Part shown: one piece after another, positions 32,201 to 42,897 of the stretch
How positions within the stretch are numbered: position 1 is the stretch's first letter
Layout: every line of letters starts with the position of its first letter
DNA from: Symbiodinium natans
Lineage: Eukaryota; Sar; Dinophyceae; Suessiales; Symbiodiniaceae
Reading direction: 5' to 3'
Length of the DNA: 64,000 bases
Assembly: GCA_905221605.1 (NCBI GenBank)
Contig: CAJNDS010002412.1
Coordinates: 1,567,386-1,631,385 of the forward strand
Translations under genes and position numbers: made by a program
Notes under the pieces: generated by a model
Database searches by the model: none
Told to the model about the DNA's origin: nothing
The model's input: the letters and a program-made list of their open reading frames with translations, nothing else

Positions 32201-33260
32201 AAGAGCTGCCAAGCCTTTTCTGGGCTTTTAGGGCTCATAATCGGGTTCAGGGCTTTAGGGTTTTAAGGTTTTAGGCTCGTTTTAGGGTTTTACGGTTTTA
32301 GGGTTTAAGGTTTTGGGATCGCCAGAACGCAGGGTTACCCCGTCAAGCAGCCAGGTGAATCCCTGAAAGCTAGACCCTATTACCCTAGCGTTGGTTTGCA
32401 AATCCCATTGTGGGGGCCCACCGTGACATTTTCAAGAGAACCCTTCCCTGGCCGAGAACGAGGCGTTACCATCGAAGGCATCGTACGCTGCAGCACCTGA
32501 GGCCCAAAAACATTCAACCCCGAAACTCTAAAAACATCGCAATCAGCCCTGCATATGGCCCCCACCTTCAACCAGGCACTGATTAGATTCAAGTTCTGTC
32601 TTAAACCAGGTTGGCCCGAAAAACCCTCTGCAAAAGTATTCCTAGATAAGGTCCTCTTGAAACCCAATAAGGGGAAAATATGAAATGTCCCCCAAAAGCC
32701 TACCTAGGAGAGATACGATGGGTGCTGAACCTGCAGGTAAGGTCTCGGTGTAGCCTGCGTACATACTAACAGTCCTTAATAGGGATTATAATGGGGGGGT
32801 TACTATAACCCCTATTTGGGTAAGGGGAAACATCCCAACATAAGACTTATCTTCCTGTAGATTTTGTACAACTCCGCACCAGAATTTCCGCTGTGATGCA
32901 CCTGGCATTTGCAATCTGAACACCCGAGTTCGAAGGGTCAGCTTCTGGGGTAGATGGAAGGACCCTTACATATGGAGGATACGACATTGTGGACTAAATG
33001 AACCCTCAAAGGGTTTATGGTTCAGATACTCTGATAGGAATTATAGTAGCACGGTATATGGGCCGAATTTGGGGTTTCATTCGGTCCCCGACAGACCTTG
33101 TGTGTGAAAGTCTTATACTTTACACCGCTCATGATTCGTTGTCGCCACAATCCTACAACCCTTTAACGCTGAAATGCACGATCCTTGGACATCCACATCC
33201 TATATAACTTGTATCCACATCTTTCAGAAGGCTGTAAGCCAAAAACTTTAAAGCCTAAAC
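29230..33260. other. Spacer with heptamer blocks, no recognised gene
   Basis: Contains CCCTAAA and TTTAGGG blocks, an AATTAAGGAATATTCC-type foldback (29655-29730), C/G runs near 31140, family-1 copies (31712-31885, about 33000-33090), a family-3 relic (32757-32845) and a family-6 relic (32645-32712). Open frames are short and show no known family. Confidence 0.5.
31712..31885. repeat. Two fused or nested family-1 copies
   Basis: CCTTGGGCACCACATGAGCC... to GGATTCATAATTGGTCCCCAAGG. An extra TATACCCTATACTACTAC segment inside suggests one copy inserted in another. Confidence 0.5.
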
Positions 33261-33261
33261 C

Positions 33262-33425
33262 ACTGGAGTGCAGAGCAACTCGGGCAATGCACCGATGCGC
33301 GTGGCGCTGGCAATGGGAATGCCCGCAATGGGCTGGCTGCAGGCAAGGTCCGAAAAGAACCTGGACCAACGGCCGGACTTGGCGTTGGGGCTGTCTTCGT
33401 TCGTTGGCCAGCGGCTGCAGGTGAT
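33262..33425 (+). CDS. Unrecognised plus-strand exon-like island
   Basis: Reads APMRVALAMGMPAMGWLQAR then SEKNLDQRPDLALGLSSFVG. The frame closes soon after, before the family-4 element at 33494. No family recognised. Confidence 0.3.
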
Positions 33426-33493
33426 ACTGTGGAGAACGATGTTTTGCCTTTTCTTCCTTTGGCTGATACAAAATGCCTGAAGGCACTATAGTG

Positions 33494-33601
33494 CTTGGTA
33501 GCTCAGTTACTCTGTGAAGAAAACGGGTTCCCCGTTTTGGGGTATGTTGCTATCAGGTTCCCTGGAACCCAAAAAGGGCGAAAGGGTACTGCTGGCTACC
33601 A
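33494..33601. repeat. Family-4 element
   Basis: CTTGGTAGCTCAGTTACTC to GGGTACTGCTGGCTACCA, with the usual internal AACCCAAAAAGGGCGAAAGGG. It follows an exon-like plus-strand island. Confidence 0.55.
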
Positions 33602-34265
33602 CTTGCTTCTTCTTTAATTATGGCATCAGAAACAGTTGAATGTTATTATTCAAGGAAACCCAAAAAGGTTATAAAGTTCAACTATTTGGCAAATAAGCAA
33701 GACCAAGACAGCTAAAAGCGCGACAGCCCTAAAGCCTGGCACCGCAGAGTGTCAAAGGCACCGCAGAGCACGGTTTAGGGTTTGGGGTTCAGGGTTTAGG
33801 GTGGTCCCTAAAATTCGGGGTTACTTTACCCTATGATAATACTCTACTATTCGGGCATTTGAGACATGAAACCTCTTTAGGGTTCATACTTGGCGCCCCT
33901 CGCAGTGTAAAAAAACTGACTGGGCGAAGGTGCGCGAGCTCGGCCACGGCCAGGCTCATGTTCGGAGAGGCCTGCGGCAAGGAAGCTTCTTCGGGTTTAG
34001 GGTTTAGGGTTTGGGTGGGGATCATAAGAATTACCTCCAATTCAGAGGGGTTTAGGGTTTGGGGTTTAAAGGGTTTAGCGTCGAGGGTTTGGGGGGGGGG
34101 GGGGGGGATCATAGTATCCCAGTAGCCTACAAGTAGGTTTTGGGTTAAGGCATAAACTCGCCCTAAACACCCTAGCTTAGTGTCGTTTTCTACGCACCCG
34201 GTTGGATAAAGCCAGACGGCTGGGTGGCCATCGGGTCCGCAAAAAACAAATCAGACAGCCGTGGA

Positions 34266-34545
34266 GAGAAAGGCACACACACACACAAACACAAACACAA
34301 ACACAAACACAAACACAAACACAAACACAAACACAAACACAAGCACAAGCACAAGCACAAACACAAACACAAACACAAACACAAACACAAACAACCACAC
34401 ACACACACAGAGCGCACGAACAAACCAACGAACGAACAAACGAACAAACATACGAACAAACAAACAAACAAACAAAAACAAAACAAACAAACAAACAAAA
34501 CAAAACAAAACACAGCAAAAAAAAAAAAAAAACAAACAAGCAGAC
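34266..34545 (+). repeat. (ACAAAC)n and (ACAA)n tract
   Basis: CACAAA hexamers (34274-34400) grade into GAACAAAC, AACAAAC and poly-A. Long frames on both strands here are artefacts. Confidence 0.9.
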
Positions 34546-34569
34546 AAACAACCACCCAGCACTTGAATA

Positions 34570-36500
34570 ACCTTGGATGTCCGCAGGACAGAAGGTAACG
34601 GCCCAGAGAATGGAGACGCTCTTGACCTGGCCTAATCGTACCTTTAGGGCTTAGGGTTTTTGCGGGGTTTAGGGTTTAGGGTAAAGGGTCTAGCTATCTT
34701 GCACTTTTTGGTTCGTCAAGACGTCCCAAAACCTAGAAATGCCTAGTACCTTAGGGACCAAATGAATTCTAAAGGGGCTTTAGGGTTTAGGGGTCAGGGG
34801 TTTTGTGGAGTCATATTACTTTAATAAGGATAAGAGTAGTATAGGGTGTATGACCCCAATTTTTGGGCTGATTTGGCCCCCAGGTTACAAAGGTTGACTT
34901 GCGGCAGTGTCGCTAAACCCTAAACCCTAAACCCTAAACCCTAAACCCTAAACCCTAAACCCTAAACTCTATTTACCTACGGAGAATGTTCAACTCCCAG
35001 AGCCAAGAGTCCAAAACCCCAAAGCCCCAAACCCTTCCTCCCCAAACCTCTCCCGAAACCCTCAACCCTCAACCCTAAAGCTTAAACCCAAAAGTTTTAA
35101 ACCCTAAACCCTAAAACCCCAACATCCTAAACCCCAAGCCCTACACCCTACACCCTACACCCTACACCCTAAACCCTAAACCCTAAACCCTAAACCCTAA
35201 ACCCATGAGCATGAAGCTTGCATCAGCCCCAGGCCAGCACGAAGCGCCAGCGATTTTGGGCGGCCGGGCTCTCCCATCCTTACACCAAGGCTTGGGTCTT
35301 AGGGTTTAGGGTTTAGGGTTTAGGGTTTAGGGTTTTAGGGGTTTTAGGGTTTTAGGGTTTTAGGGTTTAGGGTTTTAGGGTTTAGGGTTTAGGGCTTAGG
35401 GTTTAGGGTCATACCAAGTACTGGCATAGCTCCAACTTACCGAAGGCCAGTGGGGAACGGACAAACAAGACTTTGCCTGTTTGTCATACGAAACACTCAC
35501 TCACACCGACCTTCCTGGGTTCCCCGTTCCATTCTACCATCAAATGGGAGAAGAGAGCCACCCTCCTCAAGCCGCACCTGCACGCGAAACACTCACCGAC
35601 ACCGACCTTCATGGGTTCCCCCTACTCACCGACACCGACCTTCATGGGTTCCCCCTACTAATTTGCTGTACACTACCCCCCCCCCCCCCCCCAGGAGCCC
35701 CACATAATTCAGGCCAATTAGGGGCACGTAAAGCTTGATTAAGGGTACTTAAGAGGAAGCCCATGAAACCTTTGTTCTCCAGACAAAAGGGTCCAGCGAG
35801 ATGTCCCGCAATGCTTGAGATGACGAAGACTTCAGGGACCAGATGAGCCCCAGAACTGCCTTATGCTACCAACATCTCCTTTTCTTGGCACATCCCTAAA
35901 CCCTTATTCCTGAACCACAATGCCCTGGTTTAGGGCATATGGACCATGCACCCCCAGAAGGTGCACCCCTAAACCCTAAACCCTAAATACTAAACCCTAA
36001 ACCCTAAACGGAGCTCATCAAGCAAGCGCATTAGGGCGCACAAACGTCTTGGGGTAGTTTCAAGGTCCCTGAATAGGATTTAGGGTTTAGGGTTTAGAGT
36101 TTAGGGTTTAGGGTTTGGGCCTTCACTTGGCGAACCCTTGTTCGAATCCTAGAAAACCCAAGTAACGGCCCATACTTAGAAAATGGCAGGGCCGACAGGA
36201 AACTCAGCCTCCGGACCCTTCAAGAAACACTGCGAACTATCGCAGCCCTTTGCCCTCAACATGCAAACACCAAAGACCCAAAACCCTAAACCCTTCGCTC
36301 TAAACCCTAAATCCCCAAACCCTACACTCTATACACCTCAAACCCTAAACCCCTCAACCGATCTAAAGGCCTGAGGGAGTTGATATAGGGCTTCAGGAAG
36401 TTTAGGAGCTTCTGGGTAAGAGCTCTAAGGAGTTGAGGGTTTAGGGTTTGGGCTTTAGGGGTGCAGCTAAAGGTTCAAGCTATCCCTAAACCCTAAACCC
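34570..36500. other. Spacer rich in heptamers and repeats, no recognised gene
   Basis: Holds a decayed family-1 copy (about 34755-34880), CCCTAAA arrays at 34914-34968 and 35165-35203, the TTTAGGG array 35298-35409 and the 36-bp repeat. Nothing else is supported. Confidence 0.5.
35484..35662 (+). repeat. 36-bp tandem repeat
   Basis: Units with CACTCACCGACACCGACC followed by TTCATGGGTTCCCC. Two units are adjacent and nearly identical; two diverged relatives lie upstream. A poly-C run follows. Confidence 0.75.
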
Positions 36501-36639
36501 TAAACCCTGAACCCAATCCACTGTGCCCAGGGCGAGAATTGTACTTGGCCCAAGCCTTGGGGGGCCGTGGCGTTCATTTTGGGGGGTAGAAGTTGGTCCT
36601 GGCCGCATTTTGCAGCAAAAGAATTCCCCGCCCCACCCC

Positions 36640-36786
36640 AGCCCCAGGTTTAGCCCCAGCCCCAGCCTAGCTCCAGGCCCAGGCCCAGGCCTAGGCCTGG
36701 CCAGCCAGCCCCAGCCCCAGCCCCAGCCCCAGCCCCAGCCCCAGCCCCACCCACCCCAGCCCCAGCCCCAGCCCCAGCCCCAGCCC
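36640..36786 (+). repeat. (CCCAGC)n minisatellite
   Basis: About 20 CCCAGC units with CCCAGGCC variants, ending exactly where the AT-rich island begins. Confidence 0.9.
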
Positions 36787-37068
36787 TAAAATAAGGGAGA
36801 GTTTTTATCTGGGGATGGGGATATCTCTTAGTCGGAAATTTCGGATATCTATCCAATTTAAATTTTAATAATACGAATTTCATATATATTTTTATTTTTT
36901 AACGATAGGATGAGAATCTTCGTTGGGGATTCTTCGAAGATACGCTTATAAAAATAAATATAAGCGTATATAAATATCATTATGATCATATGAAATATAC
37001 TCTCGAAGATAGGGTATTAATTAGGATAAAATAAATAATTTTGATGATTAGAATTAATTTGAATAGAT
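36787..37068. other. AT-rich island of foreign composition
   Basis: About 280 bp dominated by A and T with motifs such as CGCTTATAAAAATAAATATAAGCG (a hairpin), against a window near 50% GC. It starts abruptly after the CCCAGC repeat and ends at a G run. No open frame or known gene is seen. A plastid or mitochondrial DNA insert is one possibility. Confidence 0.6.
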
Positions 37069-37079
37069 GGGGGGGGGGT

Positions 37080-38600
37080 GCTAGAGTCCCTACTAAGGAC
37101 AAACCCTAAACCCTAAACCCTAAACCCTAAACCCTAAACCCTAAACCCTAAACCCTAACCCTACACCGCAACCCCTAAAGGGCCCAAAGCAAGAAGCACA
37201 GAAAGGCTTGCCGACAAAACAAGTGGCGGCCCTCTTGTCCGGGCCCTAGGCCAAACTTGAACCCCCTCGAGCTCTGCCGGGTACTTACTCGGCTGCCCCT
37301 AAACCCTAAACCCTAAACCCTGAACCTGAGTGAATGTCATGCAACAGGGCAGTAGCTCTGCAAACCCAAAAAGCCCACAAACCCTAAATCCCAGTACTGA
37401 CCCCGAAACCCCGAAACCCCCAAAACCCTTAACCCCGCAAACCCATGGGGGCCCTCCATAGGCCCTAAGCCCTCAGCCCTAAACCCTAAACCCTAAATCC
37501 TAAGTAAGCGTCGGGCGCCCCCCTGAAGATCGGCGAAGGTCGATTCGACCACCCAGGCGGTCGCGTTCCAGCCTCGGAAGATTAAAAGAGAGACCGAAGT
37601 TAGAGAGACATTTTGTTGGTACTCTGTCTATTTGTTTGTAGAATGTAAAGAGAGATATACATAGGCCATAGTCTAGGCAGAAATTGTTTCAACCGGCCTC
37701 TTGTGCAAAGCAGGCAAGGCCGTTCCTCCGTCCCCCTAGCAATAAAACCCCTACGCCCGAATATGAAATACTCCCATTATCGTTATACTATAGTGTATGG
37801 GGTATATATAACGGTCGGAATACATACTAGAAGTATCCCACCTTATGGTCGCTATAAAAGTACACCACAATAACCCCCAAAAACCCCTGTTCTAATGATT
37901 ATTAAGGCCCCTGTATTAGGAGGAATTGATATTTGGGGGGAGGGATTGCAGCTTGCGTTCACAGCTGGGCCTCTGGCTCTCCAGCACTACGGCAGAGGCG
38001 AGGCGGCTGTGACTGGCATCCTGCCACCACTGCGAAGATAAGGCTCGGAGGAAAGAGAGGGTTTAGGGTTTAGGGTTTATAAGGTTTAGGGTTTAGGGTT
38101 GCCAGAGTGCGGAAAAACCCGGAAAGTCCGTAAACCCTGAACCTTTAAGACCGCAAACCCTATAATCATCCGTAACCTTGGGGACTCAATGAACCCCAAA
38201 ATCAAGTTTACTTCTTACTACCTCAAAAGAAATTTTCGTAGTATAGAGTATATGACCAGAAAAAATCGTCTTCATTTGGTCCCAGGGAAGCCTCAAACCC
38301 TCAAGTCTGCATCGCCTGAAAAAGGCGGACGCAGCGGATGCGGACAGACTCAGTCAGGGAGAGCGCCACCCATGAGACGCCTGGCTCACGGTTTTTCGGG
38401 TTTAGGCCCCTTGGGATGAGAGATTCCAGGATTGAGGGAGGTTTAGGGTTCAGGGTTTAGGGTTTAGGGTTCTCGGGTTTAGACCCTGGGGGATGAGGGA
38501 TTCCAGGGTTGAGGGAGGTTAAGGGTGTAGGGTTTCGGGTTGAGGGCTTAGTTCTTGCCAGGCTTTAAGGTTGAAGTAGGGTTTGGGGGTTGAGAGCTTC
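37080..38600. other. Spacer, no recognised gene
   Basis: CCCTAAA blocks at 37104-37158 and 37298-37320, a family-1 element, and duplicated 'GATTCCAGG(A/G)TTGAGGGAGGTT' segments at about 38420 and 38500. No coding island stands out. Confidence 0.45.
38176..38288. repeat. Family-1 element
   Basis: CCTTGGGGACTCAATGAACCCC to TTCATTTGGTCCCAGG. A second copy follows at 38730-38842 (CTTAGGGACCAC...GGGTCCCCAAGG). Confidence 0.6.
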
Positions 38601-38604
38601 AGCC

Positions 38605-39053
38605 TCTTCTGAGGATCAGGGCATGAATGAGTTGTTACCTCTAGAGGACGCCCTTGGAGGCCATTTCAAGTTGTGGTTCTCAGTTGCGGAAGGACGGCAG
38701 ACCCGCAAGGAGGAGCGACTGACAACCCACCTTAGGGACCACTGGAACCAAAACATTGGGGTCATATACCCTACACGACTGTAATCCCGAGTAAGGCAAT
38801 ATGCACCGCAGGCCCGTTTTCGGGTTCATTGGGTCCCCAAGGAGTTTTTGCTAAGCTGTTATATGACCTTCCGCGCATCCACTACTTAGTAGTCCAGTAA
38901 CCCCATATTCTAATGAGGGCACCCACCCTTTTTTGGTTGGCCTCTTTAAAACGGAAACCTTGAACCAACAAAGGGTAAAGAGTACCACTGGGCGACCAAG
39001 CCTACTACTCGGTACTTCCCAAAGCATCTTGCCTCACGAGGCGACAGCTCGAC
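38605..39053 (+). CDS. Unrecognised plus-strand exons joined by introners
   Basis: Three islands: 38605-38729 (GMNELLPLEDALGGHFKLWF, weakly like the C-lobe of NADH-cytochrome b5 reductases), 38841-38884 (VFAKLLYDLPRIHY) and 39001-39053 (YYSVLPKASCLTRRQLDQ then TAA). A family-1 and a family-4 element lie exactly between them. Frame across the first junction is not certain. Confidence 0.35.
38885..39000. repeat. Family-4 element
   Basis: CTTAGTAGTCCAGTAAC to GTACCACTGGGCGACCAAG. It separates the plus-strand islands HY and YYSVLPKASC. Confidence 0.55.
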
Positions 39054-39189
39054 CAGTAAATCATGACACCCCCTCTGCAAGTCTTTCGCCGTAGGAGTTA
39101 GGGGTTTAGGACTGGTGTTGGGTTTAGGTTGCTTTTTTTGCCACCCAGGGTTTAGACTTTACGGTTTAGGGTTTAGGGTTGCATGTGAG

Positions 39190-39323
39190 CACGCCGGTTC
39201 TTCCCGAACTCGTTTCCGGAACCTCCCAAGCCTCATAAACGCCCTTCCAAGGTGGGCACCTCCCTCACAGGCCAAGCAGGAGTCTCTCCAACTGGTCTCC
39301 AGGCTACCTTTCACAGGACTACG
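39190..39323 (+). CDS. Unrecognised plus-strand island before a family-2 element
   Basis: Reads SSRTRFRNLPSLINALPRWA then PPSQAKQESLQLVSRLPFTG and stops being open inside the family-2 element at 39324. It may continue the 38.6-kb gene only if the TAA there is intronic; no family recognised. Confidence 0.25.
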
Positions 39324-39497
39324 ATTTGCTTAAGAACCCCAAACAGACAAGGATCAGAATGCCTCTATTGCCCTTATAAAGAAGATCTTTTGGGTTGGCG
39401 TTCTTAAGCAAATAGTACATGAAATCGAAAATCAGAATCCCTAGGTCGCCCGCATAAGGAAGACCTTTTTGGGTTGGGGTTCTTAAGCAAAGAGTAG
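39321..39497. repeat. Family-2 element plus a tandem half copy
   Basis: TTTGCTTAAGAACCCC to GGCGTTCTTAAGCAAA (39324-39412), followed by a second right half ending GGGGTTCTTAAGCAAAGAG at 39497. Confidence 0.55.
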
Positions 39498-40482
39498 AGG
39501 AAAGGATCCCAGGGCTTCAGGATTAACAGTCGTCAACGAAGGGGCACCGCATGTGACAGCCTTTCAAGACATGGGCAGGTCGGTTTCACATGAGAACCCC
39601 CACCCTTGCTTCAAGTGCGCGGGTACACACCCTAAACCCTAAACCCTAAACCCTAAACCCTAAACCCTAAACCCTAAACTCTAAACCCTAAACCCTAAGG
39701 GCCGGCTGTTGGGATGTAAAACTGAAGCCACGAGGCTCCCCATACAAGGATTCAGGATTTCCGGGCGTGCATGGCCTCAGTTCGCAAACCCTAAACCCTA
39801 AACCCAAACCCTAAACCCTAAACCCTAAACCCTAAACCCTAAACCCTAAACCCTAAACCCTGAACCCCAAACCATAGGCCTAGGTTTTCAGTGGCCCGGG
39901 GAAACAAAGTACATACTCCTTGGGCTACCTGATATAGGGAACCCGGAACCCAAAATAGTAAAACCGGAAACTGCTGAACAGCCTCTTTAGGGTTTTTGGG
40001 TTTGAGGCCTACGAGAACCTTTAGCAGCCATGCCACAGCTCCTCACTAGCCTAGTAAACCTATTTAATGAGGGTACACGTTTTTGGTTGGCTGTGTTTAT
40101 AAGGGAGCCCAGACACAACAAAGAGGCTACCCTAAAACCCCAAAACCCCAAAACCCTAAAACGCTAAAACCCTAAAACCCTAAAACCCTAAAACCTCAAC
40201 ACCCTAAACCCTAAACCCTAAAGGGTGCCACCGGGCCACCGAGGCTCTCAAAATCACGGAATGAACTCTTTCAGCCGGTTTCTGTAAGCCCGAAACCCCC
40301 CTGTTTCGTTACGTCCAGCGCCTCGCAAACGAGTGTTGCTCTACCCTTAAAGTTCTGAGACACCCTAAACCCTAAACCCCAAACCCTAAACCCTAAACCC
40401 TAAACCCCAAACCCTACAAAACCCAAAACTTGTAACATCCCGCAGGTCCATGTTGCCTCGAATCACCACAACGGCCAGCAAC

Positions 40483-40608
40483 CTGCCCGAAACCCGAAAC
40501 CCGAAACCCGAAACCCGAAACCCTAAACCCTAAACCCTAAACCCTAAACCCTAAACCCTAAACCCTAAACCCTAAACCCTAAACCCTAAACCCTAAACCC
40601 TAAACCCT
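40483..40608 (-). repeat. CCCGAAA to CCCTAAA array
   Basis: Five CCCGAAA units followed by about fifteen CCCTAAA, another case of a locally homogenised variant. Confidence 0.95.
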
Positions 40609-40664
40609 CCCGGATCGCGCGCCATCGAATGCCAGGCTGGGAGGATGCCCCTCCTTCGGTGTGG

Positions 40665-40798
40665 GTTGGGATGTTCCGCTTTGTTTAGGGTTTAGGGTTT
40701 AGGGTTTAGGGTTTAGGGTTTAGGGTCCTTTTTCGGGATTCTGGTACCCCGATTATAATCCGGGTTAAGGGCTGTCAGTCTAAGGGGGAACATCCCAA
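40665..40798. repeat. Family-3 element with heptamer insertion
   Basis: GTTGGGATGTTCCGCTTT at left and AAGGGGGAACATCCCAA at right surround a TTTAGGG array (40684-40727) that replaces part of the left arm. Confidence 0.65.
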
Positions 40799-41005
40799 GA
40801 TGCAGGGTTTAGAGCGAGGGTGTTTTCGTCCACCCGCCAAGCACTTGTGTACACTGCTGGGACGGTTTAGGGTGTGGGGGGCATAGGTTCAAGGCTTCAA
40901 GAAAGAAGCTAGGTTTAGGGTTTAGGGTTTAGGTTTCGGGTTAGGAGAATCTCAGGAAGTGACAAAAGGGGAAGCTGGCAGAAAACATCGTGCAAGATAT
41001 GAGGC

Positions 41006-41200
41006 TCACAGCCTGAGTTCTGAGAGGAAGGGCCCACGCTTGTCTGAGACATGCGGTGTCACATCTAGAAACTCCAATGGCGACGTAGACAAGAATGCAA
41101 GCTCCTGGTAACCCGAGGAGAACAAGTCGTGCTGGATGGTTTCGGACACGTCCGTGTCCAGGCAGTCGTTATCTCGTCGCAGTGGGGGGGCAGTCAAGTT
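41006..41200 (-). CDS. Terminal exon of an unrecognised gene
   Basis: Minus reading DCLDTDVSETIQHDLFSSGY then QELAFLSTSPLEFLDVTPHV, ending FLSELRL and a stop at 41006. Acidic and well balanced. Upstream exons may lie at 41.4-41.6 kb, beside an intact family-3 element, but are not clear. Confidence 0.4.
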   Translation of the reverse strand, partial: NLTAPPLRRDNDCLDTDVSETIQHDLFSSGYQELAFLSTSPLEFLDVTPHVSDKRGPFLSELRL

Positions 41201-41647
41201 TTACTCAGACAGAGTGATTGTGCACTAAAAGGGCCCGGGAAGGGAGTGTATCATAGAAGCCCCCAACCATGACCAGTGGTGCCAATGCCCCAGGCTCTGA
41301 GCAAGTGAGGACACACAAGCCCTCAGCGCGCACCTACAGCCCCATGCCTCGAGGAGAGAAACGCTTGCGATAAGCCCGCTTAACCCTCTTGTGATTGGCA
41401 CATCTGCCTTTTCATACGTTGTTTTGAGATGGCATGTGCGATTATGATGAGACCGCTCTTGAAGCCTTGAATGCAGCCAGTTTTGCTTCTTAGAACTCGC
41501 AGAGCTTCAGCAACACTTGTGGACAGGATCTTCTGGCTTGGCTTACCCCAGCTATACAACGAAAACATGCACCATGTGCTCTGCAAACGATGCGTGATAC
41601 TCGACACGACAAGCGTCAACACTACATCGACCCATCAAACCCAGCAT

Positions 41648-41749
41648 GTTGGGATGTTCCCCCTTATGCGAACAGTCCTTCATAGGGATTATAGCAGGGG
41701 TTACTACAAACCCTACTAAGGTCTGTGAGTATAAGGGGAACATCCCAAC
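41648..41749. repeat. Intact family-3 introner-like element
   Basis: GTTGGGATGTTCCCCCTTAT...ATAAGGGGAACATCCCAAC with the internal AACAGTCCTT/AAGGTCTGT pair. Flanks CCAGCATG and CCAGTATG look like a target duplication with one change. Confidence 0.7.
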
Positions 41750-42207
41750 CAGTATGCATTGTATGAATGTGCGTGTGTCTATGCCTTAGCCCTAAGCCCC
41801 CAACGTGCCTCCAGGCCCTCAACCCTACAGGCCTAGAGGCATCAACCATGACAAGCCACCCCCAGCCCTAAACCTAAAACCCTAAACCCCAAACCCTAAA
41901 CCCAAAACCCTAAACCCTTTTTACGGCTAGGGCTGCTGCACTGCCTGCCTGGGACGAAAACCCTAGAACCCTAAATCCTAGACCCTAAACCCTAAACCCC
42001 CCCCACTGCTCCCTAAGGCTCCCTAAGCTTCCCTAAACCCGAAACCCTGCCGCGTGGCCTTCATGCAAGCTCAGCTCTTGAACGGTCCATCGCTCCGGTG
42101 GTCCCTGTCAGGCGGCTGACGTTCTTTGCTTCAGGTGGGGAGGGTTTAGGGTTTAGGGTTTAGTGTTTAGTGTTTAGGGTTTAGGGTTTAGGGTTTAGGG
42201 TTTAGGG

Positions 42208-42278
42208 TCTTGGAGGTTGCCTTGGCTTTGGCAAATTTCTGACGTAGTGCTTGTTGTTCTTCTTCTATATTTCTTGTT
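42208..42278 (-). CDS. Short charged exon downstream of NAA35
   Basis: Minus reading NIEEEQQALRQKFAKAKATS, a coiled-coil-type segment next to a TTTAGGG array. It is separate from NAA35, whose stop is at 42898. Confidence 0.35.
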
Positions 42279-42897
42279 ACCACTAGTATTGTTGTAACTA
42301 TATAGCTCTAATGATGACAAGAGTATAATCATTCTCATAATTCATATTAAAGAACCGTGTGGTCTGAGTCACAGAAAGTGAACAGCACGGGCAGCACATG
42401 GAATTGTATCATTTTCTTGGGTTCTGCATATTCTATCTCCACAAAAATACCGCAGGATCCCTAAAAGGACGCTATTTGTATACCTCAACCTCCAGCTGAA
42501 AAAAAATCCGGGAGTACTTGCAAGTTCCTCTCCGAGCCTGGGCCGGTCTACATGGTGAGTTCTCTAGAACATCGTCCCTTTTTGGGGTGCCCTTAAGTTA
42601 TCGGGGCCGCCTTGTGCTACAAACCCTAGAAGAGATTGCAGTTTAGAGCAGTAACTACATAGGGTTTCGGGTTTAAGGGATGGAGCAATTAGGTGAACGT
42701 CCAGGTGAACGTCATCCTGCGGCCATGCTGCAAATCGGCAGCGAAGTCCTTTTTGAATGCGGCTCATAGGCTGTCGGGTATTCTTCCCCTGTAGCACAAT
42801 CACTAGAGCAAAGCACTGTGGCTTCGACTGAGGTCACACTGAAAGAGAGCGAAGAGCAAAATGCTCTGTCGTCATCTCCTCATCTATCTCTATCTCA

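Noticed and set aside
34177-34598. Several overlapping frames of 100-124 codons on both strands
   Set aside because: All arise from the (ACAAAC)n/(ACAA)n tract, which lacks stops in every frame.
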